Assembly (NCBI RefSeq): GCF_042445055.1
Contig: NZ_CP170341.1
Span: 5,979-69,978 of the forward strand
From: Falsihalocynthiibacter sp042445055
GTDB taxonomy: Bacteria > Pseudomonadota > Alphaproteobacteria > Rhodobacterales > Rhodobacteraceae
DNA: 64,000 nucleotides
Direction of reading: 5' to 3'
This document shows, in pieces, positions 19,241 to 26,765 of this stretch; the stretch's first letter is position 1; every line of letters starts with the position of its first letter. The notes under the pieces are model-generated. The model did no database searches. It saw only the letters and a list, made by a program, of their open reading frames with translations, and was not told the origin of the DNA. A program made the translations under genes and the position numbers.

Positions 19241-19972
19241 ATGCAGAAATATTTGAAATCATTCGTTGGCCTTGTTGGCTTGATGGCGACATCATCGGCG
19301 GCTATGGCACAAGCTTCAGACTGGCAATACGGAGCCACAGTATATCTTTTCACGCCTGAAACCACAGTATCAGTGGGGGACGTTGAAGGAAGCCTAGACT
19401 TTAGCGACGCGCTGAAGAATCTCGATATGGCCTTTATGGGAGCCTTTGATGCTCATAATGGCACATGGGGATTGCTTGCGGACTATATGTTGACGGATCT
19501 TACGTTCGAGCAGGCGACACCCGGCGCGGACTATTCTGGGTTGAGCACATCTCTTAAAACCCAGATTCTAAATGGGTATTTGACCTACCGAGCATATGAA
19601 GAACCAACAGTTAGCATCGACGTCGCGGCTGGTTTCCGATTGTTTGACACAAGAACTAAATTAACGTTGTCATCCGGAACAGCCACCGGCGGCTCTTCCA
19701 GTGTTAGTGATAATTGGGCTGACCCAGTTATTGGTGCCCGAGCGAATTTTCAAATGTCTGAAAAGTGGAGCGGTACGGCGTTCGCTGACTATGGCGGCTT
19801 TAGCTCAGACAGCACCACATGGCAGGTTCTTCTAACTCTTGATTACCAATTCGATGAAAACTGGGCGGGTAGACTCGGCTATCGAAAAATCTCGGTTGAC
19901 CACAAGATCAACGGAAGCGATTTCAAGTATGAACAATCCGGACCATTGCTCGGGGTGACCTACAAATTCTGA
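19241..19972 (+). CDS. Outer-membrane beta-barrel protein
   Basis: After a signal peptide (GLVGLMATSSAAMAQA), 220 residues alternate polar and hydrophobic residues in about eight to ten strands. The chain ends in a terminal Phe (GVTYKF), as required for BAM recognition. Aromatic girdle residues and a late QVLLTLDYQFDENWAGRLGYR repeat of strand-turn-strand are typical of OmpA-like barrels. Its position within the DUF3604 island suggests a linked envelope role, which is inference only. Confidence 0.75.
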   Translation: MQKYLKSFVGLVGLMATSSAAMAQASDWQYGATVYLFTPETTVSVGDVEGSLDFSDALKNLDMAFMGAFDAHNGTWGLLADYMLTDLTFEQATPGADYSGLSTSLKTQILNGYLTYRAYEEPTVSIDVAAGFRLFDTRTKLTLSSGTATGGSSSVSDNWADPVIGARANFQMSEKWSGTAFADYGGFSSDSTTWQVLLTLDYQFDENWAGRLGYRKISVDHKINGSDFKYEQSGPLLGVTYKF

Positions 19973-20435
19973 TGACTTATGGGCTATCCTATCCAGAGGT
20001 ATGATACTATTCCCTCGGTAATGTAGACGGTTAAGAGATATTTCGGGTTGATTGATGCAGGAATGCGCCTTCGCCAGAAAAAATAGGTGGGAGGCAAGTA
20101 CGGTGCGCAAAAGAATGCAGCCAAAACGCGCACAAGCGTGCAGTTTCACTGCCTTGAGAACTCGCCTAACTGCTCCATCATCGACCGCTTCCAATCTAGT
20201 ATCAGATAGGGAAGTGTGCCATTTCTAATTTGCTAATCTTAGACATCCTAACTTTGCAGCCACGCAAATCTGCCGACGCACACCGCTTGGGTTATTCTAA
20301 AGAGGTTTAGTTGATTGTGAGGCTTCGAAATAGTCGTTCGCTAATTTATGGTAATGATCAAACTAAGAAGTTGCGGCAGGTGGTTTTTTATACCGCTTTC
20401 ATCAAATTTGTTAACTAGAAGATTGGGAAATTTAG
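19973..20435. other. AT-rich non-coding stretch
   Basis: No gene is supported on either strand. Composition drops in GC compared with the flanks and stays low through the next gene. This fits DNA of separate origin, although no mobility gene or repeat boundary could be seen here. Confidence 0.35.
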
Positions 20436-21125
20436 GTGCGGCATTTACTACGCAAGTTTCAACTACCCCTATTGCGAATTTTGATGAGGATGTATGAAAA
20501 ACTTTCATTAATAGGCTCCTTTATTATTTTAGTTGCCGCTCTAATTACGGTTGTGGCCGCCCTTCTCGGCCTATGGATGCTGCTTGCAGTAATTTTCGAG
20601 GATGAGACTGCTTTGAATATCGCCCTGGTGCTTTGGTTTCCAGTGTTGAGTTCTTTTGCGCCCACCATCTATTGGGGCCATCTTCTAACGTTCGAAATTG
20701 TATGGCAAGTGATGGGTATTTATAAAGTATTTGGCGTGAAAGAATATAAAGTTAGAGATTCATTTCATAATAAGATGGCGAGTGATTTAATGGGAAAATC
20801 AAGTAATCGTTCAAATGATGGTTATTGGGATGTCGGCGTAGGACGAGCAGGTGGCGCAGCCACAAATTTTTTTTCTGGCAGCAATGGTAGCATTTCACTC
20901 AATTTCTCACCCGCGATATCAGTTCCCGTTGGTATGGCCGGAGGGTTCGAGAATTCGAATTTTACTAAAACCAACATTCAAATTGCTGGAGCGGCATTTA
21001 AGGTCTTCGGTGCAGGTGCTTCAGCCAATTTAGTAAAAGTTGCTGATAATCAATATTATGATAATCAAAGCGGAGCGCGAACAAGTTCATCTCCGCTCGA
21101 CAGTTGCAGGCATAGGGCAGATTGA
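20436..21125 (+). CDS. Orphan membrane protein, AT-rich gene
   Basis: A 229-residue frame with two long hydrophobic segments (about residues 27-52, IILVAALITVVAALLGLWML, and 63-85). A Gly-, Ser- and Asn-rich C-terminal half follows, without Cys. The called start is GTG at 20436; an ATG at 20484 (MRMYEKLSLIG) is an alternative and neither has a strong ribosome site. Codon use is AT-biased relative to neighbours. No family is recognised, and the final residues look less protein-like than the rest, so the 3' end may be altered. Confidence 0.5.
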   Translation: MRHLLRKFQLPLLRILMRMYEKLSLIGSFIILVAALITVVAALLGLWMLLAVIFEDETALNIALVLWFPVLSSFAPTIYWGHLLTFEIVWQVMGIYKVFGVKEYKVRDSFHNKMASDLMGKSSNRSNDGYWDVGVGRAGGAATNFFSGSNGSISLNFSPAISVPVGMAGGFENSNFTKTNIQIAGAAFKVFGAGASANLVKVADNQYYDNQSGARTSSSPLDSCRHRAD

Positions 21126-21415
21126 AGACACCTCAGTATTCAAACTTGCATCAAAGGATATTTGGGTATCCCACCCAGCAACCGAAATGGATTCAACGCC
21201 AAATCCCTGAAGCGAACCGAGATCATCAAATCGATGCGGGTTCGACAAAAAGCAGTGCGAAAAGGCATTGAGATAGGCATTCATACTTATAGACTGCCAT
21301 AGTCGTTCAATCATCCGACTTTGCCACTAAACCTTTTCAAGTTGTGCATATATTATTTGAAATTTATTGTATGCCAAATTAGCTCCTACTCATACTGAAA
21401 GCACCCGTTTATAAT

Positions 21416-22264
21416 ATGATTAAACAAATCTTTTCGAGGTTCATTAGAGAACCTCTAGTACATTTTGTTCTTGTCGGAAGTGTCGTTTTCGCGACCTTCG
21501 CAGCACTTAACGAACGGCCTGTCGAACAGGATGAGAGCCTGATCATTGTGGATGAAACAGACCTAGCCCGCATAGCGGAACAGTTCCGAGCAACATGGTT
21601 GAGGTTCCCGACCCAAGAAGAAATGGCCGCAATAGTCGAAGGGTTTGTGAATGAAGAAGTGTTGGTGCGAGAAGCATTGTCTTTGGGCCTAGACCAAGAC
21701 GATGCTGTGATCCGACAACGCCTTCGGCAGAAAATGGACTTTATTACGGGAGCGAGTTCGGAGATTGAGGCCCCTGACGAGAACGCACTTAAAGCCTACT
21801 ATGATGCAAATATTGTGAATTACACCATTGATCCCGTCGTTACTCTTGAACAGATTTATCTTGGCCCCGATGCCTCCAACGCCCAAATTACTGCGGTACA
21901 AGACGCGGTTCGCAATAGCCAGCCGCCCGAAGGGTTAGGCGTTCCAACTCTGCTTCCAACAAGGCTCGAAGGCACCTCAAGCGTCGATGTGGACCGCAGT
22001 TTTGGCATTGGTTTTTATGAAGCCCTCGACGTGAGCCTTTTGGGGCAATGGCAGGGGCCGATTGTGTCGTCTTTCGGTGTGCACTTTGTGCGCGTCGAGA
22101 GCTTTGAACCCGGGGAAACAGTGCCTCTTGATGCAATCGAGGAGCGTGTCATTCGCGATTGGCAGTTTCAAAACACACAAGCCGAAAAAGCGCAAAACAT
22201 TCAAAGCCTCCGTGCACGATATGACGTGCAAATCGCCGACTATGGCACGATGTTGCTACAATGA
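21416..22264 (+). CDS. Membrane-anchored parvulin-type peptidyl-prolyl isomerase
   Basis: An N-terminal signal anchor (HFVLVGSVVFATFAALNE) precedes a SurA-like helical segment with FVNEEVLVREALSLGLDQDD and a divergent PpiC domain. The latter ends in the typical GPIVSSFGVHFVRVESFEPGE segment. The product should assist folding of exported proteins in the periplasm. Its stop codon overlaps the start of the HupE/UreJ gene in an ATGA, so the two are translationally coupled. The ATG at 21416 has no clear ribosome site. Confidence 0.85.
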   Translation: MIKQIFSRFIREPLVHFVLVGSVVFATFAALNERPVEQDESLIIVDETDLARIAEQFRATWLRFPTQEEMAAIVEGFVNEEVLVREALSLGLDQDDAVIRQRLRQKMDFITGASSEIEAPDENALKAYYDANIVNYTIDPVVTLEQIYLGPDASNAQITAVQDAVRNSQPPEGLGVPTLLPTRLEGTSSVDVDRSFGIGFYEALDVSLLGQWQGPIVSSFGVHFVRVESFEPGETVPLDAIEERVIRDWQFQNTQAEKAQNIQSLRARYDVQIADYGTMLLQ

Positions 22265-23274
22265 TCCGGCTTATTCTTCTTGGCTTCGTGCTCATCTTAT
22301 TTGGGGCGCCCCTTCCTTCGGTTCACGCACATGCGCTTGAACCCGGGTATCTGGAACTAGAGCCCTTAGGGGCCGAAAACTGGCGTGTCACATGGCGCAA
22401 ACCCGCCGTATCGGGGCAACCGATGCCCATCGAAGCGGTGTTACCGGAAAACTGTGCACATCAGCGCGCCCACAGTACCAAGTTCGATGGCTATGCGTAT
22501 ATTTCGCGCTGGACGACGAAATGTGTGGGCGGATTAACGAGCAATAAAATCACGATTGACGGGCTGGAAAACACTAAAACCGATGTGCTTGTGCGCTATA
22601 CGCTTGAGAGCGGAACTGCGCAAACGATGCGCTTAACGGCCCGTGCTCCATCCTTTGTGGTCCCCGATGCGCCGAGCGCTCTTGGTGTTCTTACAAGCTA
22701 TGTGGCGCTTGGGGTGGAGCATATTCTTGGCGGGATTGACCACCTAGTATTTGTTTTTGCCCTATTGCTGCTCATTCGGAGTTGGCGACCTTTGATCGCC
22801 GCAGTGACGGCCTTTACAGTTGGTCACAGCATATCCCTTGCGGCAGCAACTCTTGGCTGGATCGCGCTTCCAGCGCCTCCCGTGGAAGCAGTTATCGCAC
22901 TGTCGATTATGTTTCTCGCCGCAGAATTGGTGCAACAATCCAAGGATCATCAAACGCTGACAGTGCGATTTCCTTGGGCAGTGGCGTTTGTGTTTGGCTT
23001 GCTGCACGGCCTAGGATTTGCAGGAGCTCTGGTTGAAATTGGCCTCCCCGAGGGGGACATTCCGCTGGCCCTGTTCTCTTTTAACGTAGGTGTGGAAATC
23101 GGCCAACTCATGTTCATAGCGGTGGTCCTGTCGGTGGGGTATCTTCTGCTCCGCTTGGTTCCAAAACTCGCCCGCAAATCAATGCAACCTCATAGCGTTG
23201 CACTTATTTCCATGGGCTACGGTATTGGCTGCGTGGCCGCATTTTGGTTTGTTCAAAGGCTCGCATTGTTCTAA
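22261..23274 (+). CDS. HupE/UreJ-family membrane protein
   Basis: A signal peptide (LILLGFVLILFGAPLPSVHA) and an extracytoplasmic domain of about 110 residues with two Cys come first. Six or seven membrane helices of the HupE/UreJ_2 type follow. Conserved elements are GVEHILGGIDHLVF, FTVGHSISL, and FGLLHGLGFAGALVEIGLP with FNVGVEIGQL. HupE and UreJ are nickel permeases of hydrogenase and urease clusters, but the long exported domain marks the subgroup of unknown substrate. It is coupled to the parvulin gene and lies between two DUF3604 genes. Confidence 0.85.
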   Translation: MIRLILLGFVLILFGAPLPSVHAHALEPGYLELEPLGAENWRVTWRKPAVSGQPMPIEAVLPENCAHQRAHSTKFDGYAYISRWTTKCVGGLTSNKITIDGLENTKTDVLVRYTLESGTAQTMRLTARAPSFVVPDAPSALGVLTSYVALGVEHILGGIDHLVFVFALLLLIRSWRPLIAAVTAFTVGHSISLAAATLGWIALPAPPVEAVIALSIMFLAAELVQQSKDHQTLTVRFPWAVAFVFGLLHGLGFAGALVEIGLPEGDIPLALFSFNVGVEIGQLMFIAVVLSVGYLLLRLVPKLARKSMQPHSVALISMGYGIGCVAAFWFVQRLALF

Positions 23275-23290
23275 ACACGCACTAAATTAT

Positions 23291-23318
23291 GGCCCTTTCG
23301 CAGTATATCGAAGGGGCC
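23291..23318. terminator. Possible bidirectional hairpin between convergent genes
   Basis: GGCCCTTTCG and CGAAGGGGCC pair with one mismatch around an 8-base loop. It lies between the HupE/UreJ gene and the convergent DUF3604 gene. There is no T tract, so termination is uncertain. Confidence 0.4.
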
Positions 23319-23435
23319 GTGATCCCAAAATATATGGGGTAAAGTTAACCAGATGGTGGCGGATTCAAAACGACGTTTTGCACCAGATTCTAGGTAATAC
23401 TTCCACTCGAAACGGTTAGGAAAATCCGCGTCGGG

Positions 23436-25330
23436 TTACCCTTTCGGTGCATACCAAATCGGCGACGTATAAGCGCGCTCCGTGGTTGTCATGGGAACGT
23501 TGTCGGGGAGATCAAGATCATAAAATACCGCGTCATAAGCCGTCCAGCGCGGGGTCGGAATTTCGATCACACGGGCGTAATAGAAGGCGTTGATCGAAGG
23601 ATCGAAGTCCGGATCTGTCCAAACAGCACCCAATTCGGAAGCGCCAATAGTGTTGCTCCAACTTGGTACCGAAAGATCGACCGTGCTACCCACCGAAGGC
23701 AGTTTGCCATCGTCACCGAGAACACTTTCATCAGACCACGCCACGTCATACACCTGTTCTTGTGGTTCTCCGTCCGTATCAAGCCATCCCTTGATGATCT
23801 GAACGCGATCAATATTGGCCCCCATTGGATCGCGCAATGCGTAGACCAAGAAGTTGGGCGCGGTGGCCCCGTCAGGCGGATTTAACAGATCACCGCCCAT
23901 CGGCACCCCCTTTGTATAGCCGATTTTTGCGAGGTTGCGTCCATCAACATCCGAAGGCGTAAAATCCCAACCGCCGAAGAAACGCACGCGCATCCGTGTT
24001 CCTGTCGTGCCGTAAACTTCGCGTCTCTCCATTGAGTCATATATCTCTGTGCGGGTATTTCCCGTGGCCCAAACAGCCATCAATCCCGCCGTGATATATC
24101 GCCAACTGTTGTAAGATAGACCGAGATCTTTGTTCTCTTTTGAGAGGTGGTTGGAGCGGTGCTCGTTTGGCTCATAGGCTGTAAACTTACCAAAAAAGTT
24201 ATCTTGATCAGGCGTAGAGAGCGCTGTGTGGGCGTCCGATCCTCCTGCAAAACCAAACTTGAACGGGTTAGCACCAAGAGTTTCTTCTAACTTGAAGCCA
24301 TTCGCAAGCGCTTCCCGTGGGTACTCTGTCTTGAGCATCTCGGGTGTTTTGGCTTCTGACAAATCAAGATTGCCCCAATCCCAACTTTCATAATCGGCAA
24401 ACTCATCGGTTGGTGACAGCATTGGGTGGGCTTCGCCGTCGCCTTTTAATTGAGTCACTTCATAGAGTCGCTCAAACTTGTTGCGCATTTCAACGTATTC
24501 GGCATCGTAATCGGCCCCATCGGCGAAATCATCCTTAAGCGCAAACATCATGCCATTGGATAGGTTGCCATTGTGTGGAATTGCGGTAACTTCGCCGCCC
24601 GTTGCATCCTCATAAGACTGCATCCATCTCCACAGATCACGCGGGTTTGGCGAGCCTGTCGGCGGGGTCGTTGTGTAGGGAACGATTTTCCCAGCCCGAT
24701 CGGCATTGTCGCGGAAAATCACGTTGCGGTGCAGATTGTTCCCCGACACAAGTGAGGTCCACTCAAATGCAATGAACGTTGTGAATTTCCCCGGATCGTT
24801 GAACTCTTCGGCCGCATTCACAATGTCGGTCCAAGTGCGGGCATAGGATGGATTCCCCGGCTGGTAATTCAGCGCATCCGAAACTTTGCCCTGTGCAAAA
24901 AGGCCAACCAGATCGACAGCCGCTTTTTGTGCCTCAGAGCCGCCCTTGGCAAAAGCTTCGTGAAACTGCTTGCCTTGTTCGTCAGCAAGAATATTGGGCG
25001 TTCCCTTAATAATAATCGAAATCGCCCCCATCGCATCCGAATGGTCGGTAATCATGTAGAAATCATAAGGCCGCGCAAGTCTGGCAGGCTGACCAGTGTT
25101 GGATGTAACTTGCTCCCCGCGCGCAAAACGATATGCATCGCGTGGCAACAGGGTGGTTCCACCCCCGCCAGCATCCGCAGAGAGTGCTGTATGTACATGG
25201 GTTTCCCCGAAATAAACATCATCCGGAAACGCGCGGTTGGCATAGGGCGAATAGGGCGCACCGACATAAACATTGGCAACCAACCCTGCCGTGTCTTGAG
25301 CGAAGACTGGCGTCGACAAGACAAATGACA
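23436..25330 (-). pseudogene. DUF3604 protein (paralogue 2), 5' end cut by an IS element
   Basis: The body of the gene is intact and encodes about 630 residues of DUF3604. It has GETHVHTALSADA and MITDHSDAMG, and the same ERAYTSPIWYAPKG ending as the paralogue at 16,978. It lacks its own start: the IS at 25331-26531 sits inside the signal-peptide codons, and the missing codons are found beyond it at 26532-26557. Removing the IS and one 4-bp target copy restores MPQKLISISFVLSTPVFAQ in frame. A GTG at 25343 inside the IS end could give MGLIMSFVLSTPVFAQ. Some product may therefore be made, but with a short signal and without the native promoter. Confidence 0.85.
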
Positions 25331-25354
25331 TGATCAGCCCCACCTAAGTAGTCC
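25331..25354 (+). repeat. IS terminal inverted repeat, orfB end
   Basis: It begins TGATCAGCCCCACC and continues AAGTAGTCC. Aligned to the other end it agrees at about 17 of 25 positions with one gap. The match includes the outer TG and the AAGT-GTCC block. Confidence 0.7.
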
Positions 25355-25364
25355 AGTTTGAATG

Positions 25365-26205
25365 TTAGTGCATGATCGGCCTTAGTTCCATCGGGACGAT
25401 GGTTTCCGGAGCCGGCGGGCGGTAGCCCAGAGCACTGTGTGGTCGTTTGGTATTGTAGTGTTTCCTCCAGCTTTCGATGATAATCTGTGCTTCGCGTAGA
25501 GTGTAAAAGCTCTCCCCGTTCAGCAACTCGTCGCGGAACCGGGCATTGAAACTTTCGCAATACCCATTCTCCCACGGCGAGCCAGGCTCAATGTAACCGT
25601 TTTGGCTCCAACCGCCTCAAATCCGGTCTCGAACAGCCCGAGCTATGAACTCCAGGCATTGTCCGACATGATGTAGGCCGGAACGCCGCGCAAGATGAAC
25701 AGATCCGTGAGTGCGTCGATGACTTCATCGAGTTCTTCCGCTTCACGGATCGCCAGGCATTCCCGGCTGTATTCGTCCAAGATGTTCAGGGTCCGGAACG
25801 CTTTCCCGTCATCAGTTCGATGATGAACGAGAAGTCCGCGCGACCAGACGTGGTTGCGATACTCTGGCCGCAGCCGGACACATGAGCCATCATTTAGCCA
25901 AACCGCCCCTTCTTGGGTTGCTAGCGCTTTGAGCCCCTCACGCCGCCACAACCGTTCAACCCGCTTGTCGTTCACCTGCCAGCCCGCATCCCTGGGCAGA
26001 CGCGATCGGCAATCGTACCGGCCATACTGACGTGCCAGTTCGATCATATCAGCAACCAGCCGTTCTTCGTCACTTCGGTCAACAGGCAACCGCCTCTGGG
26101 TGGATCGGTTCTGCCCCAAAACACGACAGATCCGCCGCTCAGACACCCGCACCTCATTGCGAATGTGATCGATGCAGGCGCGGCGGCGCGAGGGGCTCAG
26201 AAGTT
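25365..26205 (-). pseudogene. IS3 orfB transposase, frameshifted
   Basis: The start of orfB is readable from the SPSRRRACIDHI segment through RVSERRICRVLGQNRST. The DDE core is present as HHRTDDGKAFRTLNILDEYS. The next catalytic region reads SDNAWSS and stops, where SDNGPEFI would be expected, pointing to a lost base near 25658. Further on the frame is disturbed twice more (an extra T near 25619 and a missing base near 25604) before the normal ending. That ending contains EPGSPWENGYCESFNARFRD, with the catalytic E, and HSALGYRPPAPE. The enzyme cannot be made in one piece. The intact element would use -1 frameshifting at an AAAA run near 26203. Confidence 0.8.
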
Positions 26206-26481
26206 TTCCCGTGCGGCTTCCGACAGGATCAACTTGTCCAGGGTCAGATCAGATACGGCTCGCCGCAGTCGATCATTCTCCTTCTGAAGCCGCTTTAGTT
26301 CCCTCAGTTGGTCGGTTCCCATTCCGCCATATTGTTTGCGCCAACGATAAAACGTCTGTTCAGTTATCTGCACTTGCCGGATTGCATCAACACGCGGCAT
26401 GCCTTGACCGCAAAGCACCTCAACCTGCCGCAACTTCGTGACAATCTCTTCTGGCTTGTGTCGCTTAATTCCCATTTTCAA
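26197..26481 (-). CDS. IS3 orfA, DNA-binding transposase subunit
   Basis: A 94-residue protein of the IS3 orfA type. It has a helix-turn-helix (EEIVTKLRQVEVLCGQGM, then ITEQTFYRWRKQYGGM) and a leucine-zipper-like coil (LRELKRLQKENDRLRRAVSDL). It ends LILSEAARENF. It is intact, in contrast to orfB. A GGAGG-like sequence precedes the ATG. Confidence 0.9.
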   Translation of the reverse strand: MKMGIKRHKPEEIVTKLRQVEVLCGQGMPRVDAIRQVQITEQTFYRWRKQYGGMGTDQLRELKRLQKENDRLRRAVSDLTLDKLILSEAARENF

Positions 26482-26506
26482 TCCTCCGATTCCTAACTAT
26501 AGGGGC

Positions 26507-26531
26507 GGACCACTTCAAAGGGGGAGGACCA
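26507..26531 (-). repeat. IS terminal inverted repeat, orfA end
   Basis: Read on the minus strand it begins TGGTCCTCCCCC and continues TTTGAAGTGGTCC. It lies just upstream of orfA and defines the element's outer boundary at 26531. Confidence 0.7.
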
Positions 26532-26557
26532 GAAATCGAAATCAATTTCTGCGGCAT
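26532..26557 (-). pseudogene. Severed start codon and first signal-peptide codons of DUF3604 paralogue 2
   Basis: On the minus strand GCGAGGTAGC precedes an ATG at 26557 by suitable spacing. The codons then read MPQKLISI plus two bases before the IS begins at 26531. Joined to the sequence at 25326 they complete a signal peptide in frame. The native promoter should therefore lie in 26,570-26,765, now separated from the gene body by 1.2 kb. Confidence 0.75.
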
Positions 26558-26765
26558 CGAGCTACCTCGCGATAAAGAATCAAAAATATCCTTCGATACT
26601 ACTTCAAAAAAGATACGTTTACTTCTTTTCCTCTCGCACGAGTTCATCAAAACGACTCAAGGTGGTGGCGCAAATCGGCGCAGTCGCCTCAATGAAGCGC
26701 TCCTTTTTCAACGTCAGAAAGATCGCAAACTGTTGCGTATTCTGGCAATCCTCAGCAGCGTTGCG

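Larger units (their letters stand above)
25331..26531 (-). mobile_element. IS3-family insertion sequence, decayed
   Basis: A 1,201-bp element bounded by imperfect inverted repeats that start TG and end CA, the IS3 rule. Inside are orfA (26481-26197) and a frameshifted orfB ending at 25365. The flanking 4-mers read TGTC and TTTC on the minus strand, a probable target duplication with one substitution. The decay of both the duplication and orfB suggests an old insertion. It lies within the signal-peptide codons of a DUF3604 gene. Confidence 0.85.

Noticed and set aside
21410..21415. TATAAT directly before the parvulin ATG
   Set aside because: It touches the start codon, so it cannot act as the -10 box for a transcript that includes this start unless leaderless and shifted; probably chance in AT-rich DNA.
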